64,000 nucleotides of DNA, taken from contig JAWWNJ010000073.1 in NCBI GenBank assembly GCA_037176885.1, positions 62,001-126,000 on the forward strand, given 5' to 3'. The DNA comes from Favolaschia claudopus. Taxonomy: Eukaryota > Basidiomycota > Agaricomycetes > Agaricales > Mycenaceae. Positions within the stretch are counted from its first letter, which is position 1, and the number at the start of each line of letters is the position of its first letter. Below the pieces are notes generated by a model. That model was not told where the DNA came from and searched no databases. It worked only from the letters and a program-made list of their open reading frames with translations. The position numbers were made by a program, and so were the translations under genes. Positions 21,851-33,925 of the stretch are shown piece after piece.

Positions 21851-22529
21851 GGTCCTGCTAGACAATCACATTTGTGCGAGAAAGTAGGAGAACTACTTAA
21901 TCGTTCTTCCTCTAAAAGCATCCACAAAATTTAAGATTTCTCGGTTTCTATGTACCTTCTGGCTTCCCATTCAGCCTATCATAAGTAATCTCCATGTTTT
22001 CTATGGCAAAGCAAGTCAGTACGAGCTTTCCAAATTTTTTGCAGCCAAAAATTTGATCACCCATCACTGACTTTTCTGGCTTATCCTTTCACCTCATCTC
22101 GATTCTTGAAACAATTCACTGTCAGAATGCGGCCTCGATTCCTCTCCCCAGCCCACTACAAAAATGTACCTGTGCAGACGCCCGACAAGCCAGGGAACAT
22201 GAAAATTGTCAGTGATAGAGATGCCGCAGTCCGCCGCAGTCAAACGCAAATATATCGCCACTACTCGTTCTCAGACTCTGGCATTGCCTCGTGCCTACCT
22301 GGGTTTTCTCGTGAATAGAGGGTACCAGTGGGAGCGCGTACTCAGGCGACCTTCATGACCAATTCAATCCTCATCTGTGAGGTATGTGATTGACTTTCGT
22401 TCGTGCTTTCCGCCGTAACTGACAAAAACTGCTACCAGGCCTTGATTTCGTATCTGGAAACTGGCTGCAGTGCTGGGACTCCTGGGTCAATTGCTTGTTT
22501 CTCTAATAGACGCGCTGTGTCTGACTCGA
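21851..22529. other. upstream region of the kinase-EST1 gene; possible 5' exons
   Basis: About 680 bp. The N-terminus of the downstream gene is not resolved. An ATG at 22127 opens a 63-residue frame, and a stretch at 22440-22500 can be read as protein, so one or two 5' exons may lie here. Splice connections could not be settled by eye. Confidence 0.35.
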
Positions 22530-25500
22530 ATGTGCAGGAAGAGCGAGGAAGAAATCATGCAGCTACGCACAACGCTTGAGGGGTACCGACATTCTATGGC
22601 ATCGGAAAATGTGGTGAGCGGGATTGTTGAGAGCTTGGAGCATCAGAAAACATTGCTAGAAGTGAGTACCGGTGCATATCCGTCTCTTCGCTAACCGATT
22701 GCTTTCACAGCTAGCATCCGAGCTTGGCCTTTCGGGTGAACGTAAATTCCGCATTGCTGTTCGGACAGACGGGGAGCGCATAGCTACCCTTCTCATCTCG
22801 ATTTTCACCTCTGAATCCGGCGAGGAAGAGGTGCTCCGCTTAGAGGACCGGCACAGAATTTTCTTGACGTCGTGCAAAGTGCGGCTTCACTTTTGAATCC
22901 CTTCGTTTCGTTGACCTTTTTATTCAGATACTCTTGATAAGGGCTTCATAACCACCAGGCAACACTCTCGATTGGCTCGTCGCATCATTCGCAAGCTCTC
23001 CGTGTCGTGCGATAAACTACCCTCGTCGCTATTCATCTGCGGTGTTATTGAAAGAGAAGATCACCCGAGTTATGGTGGAGGGTTCGCGGACATCTATCGC
23101 GCCTCGTACAAACATAGTCTTGTGGCTCTGAAACATATGCGGGCTGTCCAGTTTTTACGCGGAGCAGATTTACGAGGTATTCGGGCGGTAAGTTTCGCTC
23201 TAGTTACGTTGTTTCACTAATGGTTCCATATTCACCCATGGATGCTAGAAATTCTGTCGCGAAGCTCTCATATGGAAAGAGCTATGTCATCCAAACATCT
23301 TGCCTTTTCTCGGCATCGAGGAGAATAGCTTTCCGTCTCCTCTGTGTATGGTTTCACCGTGGATGCAGCATGGTACCGTCATTCAGTACCTTAAAGAGCA
23401 CGGTTATGCCAAAGTAGACAAGCTGGTGAGTTTTTATCGTAATTCTACCTAGGTGCTGGCTGAAACCGACTCGCGCTCTAAAGCTTCACGAGATCGCGCA
23501 AGGACTGGAATACCTTCATTCTTGCGCTATCATTCACGGCGATCTACGAGGAGTAGATATTTCGTCTGCTATAAGCATGCGTCTTCCTAACATCTCACAA
23601 CAGGCGAACATTCTCATCAACGAGGATTGGAGTGCATGTTTGGCGGATTTCGGGCTCAGTATTTTCTCCGACGCGACTTCATCCTTGAACACAAATCGAT
23701 CTGGTAGCGTTTACTGGATGGCACCCGAGTTGCTCGACCCCGATCAATTCGGTCTCAAATTCGCGCGAACCACTGCTAGCGATGTGTATGCATACGGTTG
23801 CGTCTGCCTAGAGGTCAGTTTCATTTTATTGTGGCAGTTTGGACTCTTACTCAAATTCCTAGCTTTACACGGGGCGGCCTCCGTTCTCGGGATTAACAGA
23901 GGCCGGAGCGATGCTGAAGGTTATCGGCGGGCAACGTCCGGAACCTCCCGATGGGCCACCTGTTATGACCAACGGGCTCTGGGAACACATCTCGGTCTTC
24001 TGGGCGCACGACCCAACAGCCAGACCAACCACCCAGCGTATGGCAGAAACTATGTTCTTGCCTGGTGAACCTCTCCCCACCGCAGTTCAGAGTCGTCCGG
24101 GATCTCCTACGTTCAGCGAGCAATCCACAGCTTACTGGACTGCTCGATCCTTTGTAACAGACAGTTCCTCCGTTTTTTCTGGCCTTGGCCATAGCACCAG
24201 TGATCCAGCCAGTGATTCACGTACCAAGGAAACAGTGGTTCTTCTCAAGACGCTATACAGACGAATGACAGTTCTCGAAGCAAGGCTCATCAAAGAGCAC
24301 GAAATGGAGTCTGAAAACAACCTACCCGATCCTTCCGCAGAGACGGAGAAGTGGGTGTCTCGTTTGAAAGACCATAAACAGTGTGTGCTGCGATATCATC
24401 ATTCTGTTCCATCTCTTGACATTTGAGCTCTACAGACTTGCCGACCTCATGCATTGCCTCCTTCAAATGACGCTTGATCCGTCCTTCCCCGCTTCCATCC
24501 ACAGCATACCTACAAAGTACATGATCGACGCGCGCCTGTGGACTCATGCTTTCTATTCCCTCTTCGAGTGCCTTCGTCGCGCGTCTTCGACCTTCTCTCT
24601 CGCATTCGAGCTTCTCCAAGATTACATTCAGTATGCGTACAGTTTCTACGCATGTTTACTTGAGGATTACGCGCTCCGCGATTTCGAGAGTGCTTGGGTC
24701 GTGGCTCTCGGTGACATCGCGCAATACAAAATGAAGCTGGTTGCTACTGCCATGGCCCACGAATACTCCGCTACCAAAGCTCTCGCTAGCACCGATGTTC
24801 TCGAAATGGCTTCGGTTGAAAGGTTGGAAGACGACACGACGCGGAAAGCTGCCAGCGCATGCTCTGCTGCGTATGCATTCACATTGAGCGCCGGTGCCGT
24901 CGCTTCATTCGATATGGAACCAGAAAAAGAACTTTGGCGGTGTATCGCTCGTGGGTGGTACCGCCGAGGAACTTTGAAACAACCGAGTCAAGGCAAGCTG
25001 CATGACCGTCTTAGCCGGCTTAGTAAAGAAGCCGAGCAGCCAGAACGACTTCATACCCTCTATCACTTTTGCAAAAGGTGGGAATACTTGTACTTCACTG
25101 AATCTTGTTGTATTAATTTCGATGTAAATAGCCTCGCGACAATGCATCCCTGCAAATTATCGCCCGGACAGTCCCTGTGGTCGGATGAGTCTCGAGAGCC
25201 ACATGTTCCGCCAGATGCACCGCTCGTAACTCTCTTCGTGCACCTCCATGGTATGCTCTTCACCGGGGTTGACCTCGACAACTTCCAATCGACGCTTCGC
25301 CAATTCATGACACGCCTTGCAGTTGAGGAGCTACACGAATGCGAGTGGATCATGTCGGCAGTCGTGAACGTTTGCGCTGTGCTCGAGTATGGCAGTCTTA
25401 CAGGCGTCTTAAAGCAGGCTAGTCGGAGCTCCCCCTCATCAAACACATCCACTGTTGGACCGCACGATGATTCTGAGCGGGCCGATACGTCCACAAATGA

Positions 25501-26182
25501 ATCTCACGAGCCCACAGCGCAACCAGCATCGCTTCAGCTTGCCTTGCAGCTGATGCTGACCACGCTGAGCTTCGTCTTGCGCCAAAGTGCATCTTCTCAC
25601 ATGTACGGATATATCACGGTCGTCCTCACCTTCCTCACTACCGCGCTCCAGTTGCCGTCGACGCGCAGTATGATCGAATCTATGATGCCATGGCATGACC
25701 TCGCTACGCTCTTTGAGGGCATCCCGAAACGCATCGCAGCGACCGAGGGCCTGGAGAACATTGGCACCGGTGAGAGACAATGGGAGACGATTACGACAGG
25801 ATGTACACCTCTGCCAGAAGATTGGTGTTTGCGAGGGATGGAGTGGGTACGATGGAGGAAGCTGTATGCCCGTGGGTTTTGGGGTAAAGACCAGGAAACA
25901 TGCGGGGAGATGGATGTGCTTGGCATGGCTGAGACAGCCACATTGTCCGAGGAATGCAATGATGTCGGTGAGGACGAAAACTTGAACGGCGCCCGCAAGA
26001 ACGCAGAGCTCTGCCGGCGATGGGTCCGGATCGCTCGGTGTGGTGTTGAGATCGCCGGTTTCGTCAACGACGAGTACGATACCAACGCGGATGCGTCAGC
26101 GTCTGGCGACGAAGTTCGCACCAATGGTCACAGAGACATAGCGACAGTTCTCTTGTCAAAAGCCCCGGCTTCGAAGACATGA
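22530..26182 (+). CDS. protein kinase fused to EST1/SMG-type domain (PIN nuclease apparently absent)
   Basis: Multi-exon gene, about 1,075 residues from 22530; the true start is unresolved. A coiled-coil-like N-terminus leads into a kinase domain: GGGFADIY (Gly loop), VALKHM (Lys), HGDLRGANIL (catalytic loop with HGD for HRD), DFG, WMAPEL, and the end of the C-lobe at DPTARPTTQRM. Introns (23188-23248, 23426-23483, 23553-23603, 23814-23862) are short GT...AG. The exon 23863-24380 runs without a break from the kinase C-lobe into a linker typical of fungal EST1/SMG-type proteins (LLKTLYRRMTVLEARL, then WVSRLKDHKQ). After the intron 24381-24435 follow the helical EST1-like parts (LRRASS, ALGDIAQYKM, GKLHDRLSRLSKEAE, TLYHFCKS after removing 25078-25131, LFVHLHGMLF, EWIM). 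It ends before any PIN domain. EST1/SMG proteins bind nucleic acid and act in nonsense-mediated decay or telomere upkeep. Kinase substrate unknown. Confidence 0.68.
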
Positions 26183-26524
26183 AGGCATACAGTACAAGAC
26201 ACGCAGTCCGAAATACAAGACCACGCTTCTTCGTACACAAGGAATCACCGCTCCGATTTGCTTCGATTCGAGCAGCGGAGCAACCTACAATGCTCAAACA
26301 GTTTTTGATCAAGCACACCGAAGTTCGATACGAAGTCGGGGGCGCTTCAGATCTTATGGAGCTTTTGGGCTACAACGTATGCTTCCGAAGATCCATGTCT
26401 CCGGGTACGCTTCAGGACTGTTAGTCCTTCGCGCGATTCAAGAAGCACGGCTGGGCAGCCAGTCTTCTTTACCACAACCAGAGCAAGAGGAGCATTGTAA
26501 AGACCTTCGTATTTTGAGGGAGAC
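26183..26524. other. region 3' of the kinase-EST1 gene
   Basis: About 340 bp. A frame at 26179-26424 overlaps the stop region but carries no PIN-domain acidic motif or other recognisable feature. No second gene start is supported. Confidence 0.4.
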
Positions 26525-27233
26525 TTGAGTTATATGCCGATTACACCGATACATCCGTATGGCTGGCTTCTCGAATGCCGACGAAGAACCTTGTATGTAG
26601 AGCCCAGCTCTCCGTCGGAGCTGTCGGTGTTCACTGTCGATGAAATCATGTTCGCTGCGAACAAATCAATTTGCAATTACTTACTCCAGATTCATCATGT
26701 ATACCATTGCGGGCTTGCCGCCGCCGCCGAATCTTTGGGACCCGCTTTCACTGCTTATCGCGGCTCTCGAATTTACTTCATTTCCGCTTCTCATGATCAT
26801 TTAGGTATTCTTCAGCTTGAAGATGAGCCAAAGACGTCTGGCTCGCAGCATTTTCCTGACTTTGCGTCGCATCGTAACCAGCACTTTGACGTGACGAGAC
26901 TGCTACGGATATCGTCTTGTATTGTGTGCCAGCAGAAGGCGAGGCTGCCAAACTGCCCTCGGTACTGTCAGCGGCACCTTCGTCAAGAACGGCTGCCTTG
27001 CAGGGGACGCCATTGCTGGTGTGAATAGCGTCCGTATCTCCAGCCTTGGGAATGGGGATATTCGCGCTTTTGTCAGTATCGACTTCGATTCTCGATTCTT
27101 CCTGTTCAAACTCGGAGACGGTTGGTTGAATGGGCCTATTTGGACAGACTTCCTCGGATTGTACAACGGGGCGACACATGTGTTACTGTTGTCGGGACAA
27201 GGTCCAATTGGGTTCACTATTGGTTGTGTGTAA
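26525..27233 (+). CDS. hypothetical protein, possibly beta-propeller-like, uncertain model
   Basis: Two overlapping + strand frames (26525-27028 and 26922-27233) look protein-like and would join by a frame change around 26900-27000. Both contain similar strand-rich repeats: RIYFISASHD...LQLEDE in the first, and GDIRAFVSID...LFKLGDGW in the second. This alternation of short hydrophobic strands with W/G turns recalls beta-propeller lectin blades, but the match is weak and I do not recognise a family. No splice pair was confirmed, so this may be a decayed gene. A minus-strand frame covers the same DNA and cannot be excluded. Confidence 0.3.
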
Positions 27234-28515
27234 ATTGGTCGCTCCAGAGCTGTGGTCTTTAAAAAGATTGCGATGCCTCTGGGTAAGGTTGTACCGTACT
27301 TGTACGCTCGTTGGAGGAAAACAAAAAAATGACATTTTAATCGGAATATACAACGCATTGCCATTAAGGGGCGAGGAGCAAGGGTCTTCAATAAAATTCA
27401 CGTCAGCGCTCGACGCTCGAAAAAAAGGACTGAACCTGACTACTATCTCCTCCTGCGTCCAACCCTGCATCTCATGGATCCTCTGTATGCGCGACACCAA
27501 GCACTTCCCCGACTCATGCGTGTAATCCGAATCCACGGACTCAGATCGATAGTCTGCGCTCAATGACAGTTCATGTCCATAGCGTGAATCGCAAAGACAT
27601 CGGTGCCAGAGAATACGAGCATAGAATTTGGAATGCTTATATTTGCGTTAGCAAGCTTGGCTGCGCCGCGAAACCAGAAACCAGAAGATGACTGTTAGAA
27701 GTAAAGTCCATCGAGCCCCATTCCAGTGGCACTCCGACTCGGAGCTCGCTTTAAGCTTGGCCATTCGAAACCAGACCGTATCTGGCGCAAAGAACTGTTT
27801 CGGCTTAGAAGCACGCATTCGAAACATGATATTCCAAGAGCCCCATGAGCTGTAATTTTTTGTGATTTTGTCGTCGAATTCAGAATAGTGGTAATTTGTT
27901 GAGCGTGACAATCAATTTGAGTGACCAATTGTGACCCTCTTGGCAGTCTTGGACTCAACTCTACGGTACTCTACTACCAGTCTACGCAAAGTCTACGCTA
28001 CCCTCCTTGAGCGTTGGCAATTGCTCTACCGTCCAGCGCGCCCCCCGATCAGAGGGCCTTTTTGAACGCTACTCGCAAACTCGTCGATGAACGCAATGCC
28101 ACAATCCGAATCTCAAAGTCCAAACTGAGAGCAGCTTCAAAATCTCACGCAAAATGAAGACTCAGTATCTTGCATCTTGTCCTGTGATTATTAAGAGACC
28201 CGCTGGACCAATCACAAGAAGCTCATTCTGGATTCTTCTCAGACTCTCCGTCTTACTGTAATGGACGAACGAGTTTGAGCCTTCATTCCTCCATGCCATG
28301 TGCATACCCAGTGCAAATAGTTCTCCATTCACTCGGATTGCGGCGTGGTCTCGCTGTCCTTTGTCTTGACTTTTCGAAATAATCCTCTCAAGATAAACGC
28401 ACGGGTCTAAAAATATTTATGTGGTTCTCAGCACCTGTCTCGCGCAAGAACATTGTTGCCACGAACCAGCTGCCACCTTGGAGCTGGCATACCTCTCCAC
28501 CCCTCTTGCCTTGGA
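27234..28515. other. intergenic, with a weak minus-strand frame
   Basis: About 1.3 kb. A minus-strand frame at 27183-27563 has some coding character (GKCLVSRIQRIHEMQGWTQE) but no recognised domain and no clear splice context. The stretch from 28100 to 28515 precedes the CE4-like gene and presumably holds its promoter. An ATG at 28420 opens a different frame from the signal peptide of that gene. Confidence 0.35.
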
Positions 28516-30375
28516 ATTCGGCTCCCTCTCAGCCTCGTCTTTTTCCTGCTCCCAATTTTACAAGCTTTGGCGCAAGATGGATCAATAAGCGGAGCGACTT
28601 CAAGCTCCGCTGCTGCCGGATACTCATGCGACGCTTCCAAGTGCAAGCTTCCCAACTGCAACTGTGCGAGTACGAGCCCTCCCGGCGGTCTAAACGCAGT
28701 GCGTTCGTTTCCCGCATTTTATATTCTTAGTGACTAATTTTCGCAGTCCGAAATACCCATGTTCGTGGTGTTCACCGCCGATGACGCGGTGCAGTCGTAC
28801 ACTATCGACGCTGTCAACCAGTTCCTCGGGCACCGGCAAAACCCCAATGGCTGCGCGCCAAAGATGACCTACTTCACGTCTCTAAATTTCACCAATTACA
28901 CGCTCGTAACGGGTGAATCTTTGCTTATATTCTCGGGTGAGCCCGATCTCACACAATTCTCAGATTGGTTTGTCGCTGGGAACGAAATCGCCGACCACAC
29001 GATGACCCACGTCGGAACTCCCCCGAAAGGTGAAATCGACGGTAATATCATCGCTCTGAACGCCCTCGCCGGTATACCTCTCAAATCAATCATCGGCTTC
29101 CGCGCACCCTTTCTCAACTTCTCCGTCGACACTCTCAAGCTGCTCGCGGCTGCCGGCTTCACCTATGACTCCTCTGCCCCTGCTGCAACGCCCGTCACCG
29201 ACCCAGACACGGACGCATTCTGGCCGTACACCCTCGACTTCGGTCTAGCCAATGACTGTCTCGCGCTGGACAACGCATGCAAGGGACAGCCCGTGTTGCC
29301 TGGGTTCTGGGAGATTCCGATGTACGCGTTCTTTGACGAGCGCGGGGCGGTTGGCCCGCATCTCATGGACCCGTGGCTCGATGCGGCGAATGGTGCAACG
29401 ACGGTGAATGATACGGCGACGTTGGAGTATATGAAGGCAACGTTCATGGCGCATTACAATGGGAATCGGCAGCCGATTGGGTTGTATACGCATCCGATCC
29501 ATTTGAGCACGACGTATCCAGGCGTGAACCCGAGCAACTCGACGATCAACATGATCAATCAGTTCCTCGACTGGGCACAGGTGCAGCCGAATGGTACGTC
29601 GCAATCTAGTATCAACCCCGAAACTCTTGCTCATATGGGACGTCAATAGTCTGGATTGTATCCAACGAGCAGCTACTGGCGTGGGTGCAAAACCCCGTAC
29701 CCATCTCCCAGCTCGACTCTGTCTCCGCCCTCAAATGTTCCACACCTCAAGTCGACGCCTCGATGAAGATCTGTAATGGCATACCGCAGAATGAGAACGG
29801 GCTCCTCAACCTCTGCAGCTTCTCCGACTTTCCGTTTTACACCTGCGTATGCTTCTCCTTCACTTCCGCGTGCCTTACCCTGAACGCTGTTCATAGTATG
29901 GCTGCCCCGAATCAGAGCCTACGGTGGACAACCCCAATCCAGCGCAGCAGGTTCCTGATGGGGGACAAGCGCGTTCACGCGGTGAGCCATCTCCATGCTC
30001 TCGTCGTAATAATGTCTTCATACTTGCTGATCAAACTCGCTGCCAGTACCCACCAACTGCTCCACCGCCTTCTGGGACCCAATCGCCGCGAAGTGTCTTT
30101 GCACGTCCAACGACTGTGCCTTTACTGATAACTCCCGGGCCATCGGCGTGCGTCGCATTCCCGTCCTGCTATCTCATGGTCCTGACTACCTCGTCGTGCA
30201 GCCCAACGGAGCGAACCTCACCGGCGGGGGTACAGGCGGCGCTCCTGGCGCCAGCGCCAGTCCTACGACGTATGTGCCTTTCAATGGGAAGGCGGTTGCG
30301 CTCCCGACGGGCGTGTGGGCAGCGACGTTTGTTGGCGTTCTCGGGGCCTTGGTTGGGTTCTTTGGGCTCCTATGA
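28516..30375 (+). CDS. polysaccharide deacetylase (CE4-like), secreted and GPI-anchored
   Basis: Seven exons (28516-28698, 28747-28912, 28964-29593, 29650-29846, 29897-29981, 30047-30147, 30202-30375) join in frame to about 511 residues. A signal sequence (RLPLSLVFFLLPILQALAQ) is followed by a Cys-rich segment (CDASKCKLPNCNC), then the NodB-like domain: FTADDAV with the Asp pair, HTMTH with the two metal-binding His, and RAPFLNF. The C-terminus (GVWAATFVGVLGALVGFFGLL) is a GPI-attachment tail preceded by a Gly/Ser/Ala-rich stretch. Expected role: deacetylation of chitin or a related polymer at the cell surface. Oddity: the codon where the start is expected, just before RLPLS at 28516-28518, is ATT, and no ATG lies in that frame back to the stop near 28408. 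Either a 5' exon is missed or the gene has lost its start. Confidence 0.72.
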
Positions 30376-30746
30376 CCGGAATGTCACCCAGCTTGCTCTG
30401 GGATGGGATGGAGACACGAGCACGCCGTTGGACAAGGACCGTTCCCGGGACCCTTTTGATCTATACCATTACGACCGATATACGACCTGACCTTTGCTAA
30501 TGTGCACACAATGACTTCTCGCATTCACCTTCTCGGACACTGCTGCCTTACTGTCACGTCTCTGCACTTTATACAGTACATAATCATTCCGTCGTATTCA
30601 CACGTGTACATCCACAATCCGAGGTTTCGTCTCGCGTTCCTTCGCAAGTTACGCATAGATGATCAGAACGCAGTTCGCGTCGGAACCTCATCCATTCAGT
30701 GGTGTGAAAGACAGGGATAACTACTGCACGCCTCAAAGTCAGCGCA
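30376..30746. other. intergenic between convergent genes
   Basis: About 370 bp between the 3' end of the CE4-like gene and the stop of the minus-strand GPI protein. Presumably both 3' untranslated regions. No gene or repeat seen. Confidence 0.5.
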
Positions 30747-31769
30747 TCATACCACCAGCACTGCTGCGAGCCCAAGACCGACAGCCTTTCGAAACCGTCA
30801 GTATCTCTAGCGAATGAGAGCAAGGAAGTGATAGACTTACCCATTTCTTGTACGTCAATGGCAAGGCGCCTGAAGATGGTATGGTGGACGGAGCACTGGA
30901 CGATCCGGAGGCCGAGGCATAGCTGGACGAGATCTATGAGAGACACACGAAAGATTCGCATGAGTCAACTACCTTGAGCTCAGGAATCCGAGCGGTGTCG
31001 ACGTAGAGCTGAAGAGAGAGGTCAAGATGATGTTTGTATATGGAGCATCGAGATATACGTTTGGGTGGTAGAACTTGTGGAAGTCGCACTTTCAGTGGGA
31101 GAACTACGATGTCAAGTTGGCACAAAGGCGGTTTTCAGCAGCGTACCTAGATCCAAGACTCGTAGTCTGTGAAGCTGATGGAGCGGTAGACGAAGAAGTA
31201 GCGCTTCAAATCAATGTCACTTTCAGATCGTCTGGAAAGTGCGAGAACAAGACTCTCACCCCCGCAACTGCATCATCTACAGCATAAAGCAGCGTCTGCA
31301 CATCGACCGAAATTGTCGCCGTAGAGGTCGAGTCCGCTTCGATGCATCGCATCTTCCCTTTCGCAGTTTCATGGAAATTGCAGCCGAACGAGGGGACAGG
31401 GAAAACATTAGCGATGCTCGTGGCGTCCGCTACCATCGTTTCTGAAAACAAAGAAAGGAATTGGGATCTATATCGGGTTTCGAAAGCCAGACTCGCAGCT
31501 AAAACGTACGAATGGTCGTCGCGCCGTCGTTCGCCGTTTGGTACAATGCAAACGTAGTTTCGCCTCCTTCGACGCCAAGAACGGAAACGCTTGTTATTCC
31601 GATAGCTGGGGCGACGAGTGTGCGAGTTGTCTCTGCAGCGCGCACGACATCTGTGAGTTCTTTCCAAGTCAATCATCCCCGAATCTTGGAAAAAGCAAGT
31701 TTGCCGACCAGATAAAAGAGTGACGAGGACGAAAAGGAACGGAAAGGTCGAGAGTTCTAAGACGTGCAT
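30747..31769 (-). CDS. secreted GPI-anchored Ser/Thr-rich surface protein, unknown function
   Basis: Read on the minus strand from ATG 31769: a signal peptide (MHVLELSTFPFLFVLVTLLS) joins across an intron (acceptor near 31650) to VVRAAETTRTLVAPAIG. An extracellular domain follows with GGETTFALYQTAND and, after an intron with donor GTACGT, TMVADATSIANVF and SFGCNFHETAKGKMRCIE. A Ser/Thr-rich stalk (SPTESATSTSSTTQT, SASGSSSAPST) leads to LPLTYKKW, an intron with donor GTAAGT, and a short hydrophobic end (AVGLGLAAVLVV, stop at 30747-30749), typical of GPI-anchored fungal wall proteins. The middle introns are inferred from splice signals and are less certain. No catalytic motif seen. It is next to other secreted-protein genes. 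Confidence 0.55.
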
Positions 31770-32198
31770 GGCGGCGGGGAGAGAAAAACGTCCAGAAACA
31801 TGGTGGACGTTGACAAGCAATTCAGTCAGTCGACGACGATCAGGCGATGTTGATCACAGAAAGGTACGCCGCGGCAAGTACTCTCGCCGTCTTTCGCGTC
31901 TCCAGCCAACTGGACGAAGATGGTTAGGTGCCGAGGAATGATTCAAATGAGGATTTCCAGGCAGATCTTAACGAAAGGTTCGTGGCGGCCAAGACTTGAG
32001 AGGATTGAATTCTTTACTTGTGCCTCGGCTTTACGGCCCGAGCATTACATCCCCTCTTGGCGGTCTAAGCGCTCGATATCAAACGCATATCGCTTGATTA
32101 GGTATGCACGCGTTTTGTCGAGAATGCGGAATGATTATTTTTTGCAATTGTGATGTCAACTACGAACAATACGTAGATTCGATGGCATTCGGTTCAAC
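31770..32198. other. intergenic
   Basis: About 430 bp between the start of the GPI protein and the 3' end of polygalacturonase 1, both on the minus strand. No supported gene. Confidence 0.45.
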
Positions 32199-33925
32199 CT
32201 AATAAGTTCCACCGGATATCTACAAAAGAATCAGACCTCAAATCGGCGGATTGGCAAAAAAACAAAATTACCGTAGCTTTGTTCGCGGCAATGATGTGAC
32301 CTGCACCTCCAGTGGCGTGCAAATCCGAAAAGTCCCAGGTACCTGACAGCACACTGCATTGAGAAAGCATCAAAGTTGGATAAAATATTTCACCTGAGCA
32401 AGCCCCACAGTCGACCACCAATGTGTGAGCGGAGCCGGTCACAGCAACGTTCGTAGTTCCCCCGGTGAAGGAAATGGCGCTGATCCAGGTTTAATAGATG
32501 CATACACTCGAAAAATATCGATGAACCTAATCGGTGCGCCAGTTCCGGGCGTGCCATCGTCATCAGGATAGGATTGGCTGATCAGCACGCCTAATTTTTT
32601 TGTTGTCAGTACCAGCAAGTTTGAAGACGGAGCTACTGCTTACCGTACTTCGAGATACCGGAAATATTGTTTCTGCAAAACAGTTCATCATTGAGCAATG
32701 AACAGAAGAAGATCTCATACGCCTCGTATTTAACATTTGACACGCTTGCACCTGTCGCATCGGCGTCAACCTTAATTCGCAACCCGTACACCGAGTTCGT
32801 GACAGTGTTCCGCGCGATCGTGACGCCAGAGACAGTCTTTCCGGTTGCGATTGAGCCAATTGAGATACCGTGGCCGCCGCTGCAGGTAGAGTCTTCGATG
32901 ACAAGGGTGCTTCCTGAGTTGATTGCGACGCAGTCGTCCTGGTTCTTGACCACGCACTTCGAGACTGTAACATCTGAAGCGCTGATGTCAAAACCGTCAG
33001 TGTTGTGGCCGAGGGCACCAGCATCCCCAGCAGCTAGATTTTTGATATAAATGTTAACAAGCCAGTGATGAGATAAAATCAACATACAGTTATCGACGGT
33101 GACGCCTTGAATGATTGCTTTTCCGCCGGTTGTTCCCACTGATATCGCTTGAGCCGGCGAGTTCAGGACCGTGACGTCCTCAAACGTTCCGAATCCCTTG
33201 AACCTGAACTAGCATCAAAAATGTCAGAACCAAAACAAAAGTGAAACTGACTTGACAAATGGATGAGGCTTAGTCACTCCGCCATTGGTTCCTTAAGAGT
33301 CGATTAATCATACGAATGCTTTGCGTATCGGTGCTCGGCGCACCTTGCCCGTCCCAGTACATCGCACCGTTTCCCTGAAAATGGTAATCAGTAAAGGAAA
33401 CTACCGAGTAGCAAGAGAAGATTGAATCACATTGATTCTGTGGTCCCCGCCATTGAACACGATATTCGGGGTATTGAAGGTGATCAAGGGACCCGCAGCT
33501 ACATGCAATCAGTATCACATTGAGGTTGGAGGCGAATGGAGGAGAATTACCGGTAGTTTTCGCAAACGTGATGTCACCAGTCATTACAACCGATGCGCCA
33601 GAGGCAGCCTGACATCAAGCATGAGGGAAAGGACAAAGGCGAGAGAAGATAGCTTACCGCGATCGTGACGGTCTCTAGTTTTTCGAATCGTCAGCGTCAC
33701 AAAGTTTGATTACAACGAGACAGTTAATTTACGTCCAGACGGAACTGTGAAGGCGTTGATGACAACCGAGGTGCAGCCAGATAGATTCGCAGCGCTAGCA
33801 ACACTGTTCACTGTGCAAGTTGCACGTTTCGCAGTTTCCGTCCTTGACACTGTCCCATTATTGGGAACAGCAACGGCAACGGCGACGAGAGCAGCCAAGC
33901 GTACGAAGAGAGCGAGTGAGGACAT
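32199..33925 (-). CDS. endopolygalacturonase, GH28 (copy 1)
   Basis: Start ATG 33925 gives a signal peptide (LALFVRLAALVAVAVAVP), a short propeptide ending in Lys-Arg (ETAKR, a Kex2-type site), then the mature enzyme beginning ATCTVNSV. All GH28 signatures are present: NTDGFD, QDDC, GGHGIS and RIK, carrying the three catalytic Asp, the His and the substrate-binding Arg/Lys. The fold is a right-handed parallel beta-helix that hydrolyses pectin homogalacturonan outside the cell. The gene has many introns at the same places as copy 2. The last exon is ISGGTY followed by the stop at 32199-32201. TATAG near 33965 could be the TATA element. Tandem, same strand, about 860 bp from copy 2: a local duplication. 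Confidence 0.88.

Noticed and set aside
26183..26424. PIN domain remnant after the kinase-EST1 gene
   Set aside because: The translation lacks the spaced acidic residues and strand pattern of PIN domains.
26778..27179. Minus-strand gene of 133 codons
   Set aside because: Acidic Ser/Glu-rich translation without domain; the opposite strand has strand-rich repeats. The choice is uncertain, so only the + strand reading is listed, with low confidence.
30584..30961. Single 125-codon minus-strand protein
   Set aside because: It reads through a clear donor (GTAAGT) and the GPI tail; the spliced reading as the 3' end of the surface-protein gene is more coherent.
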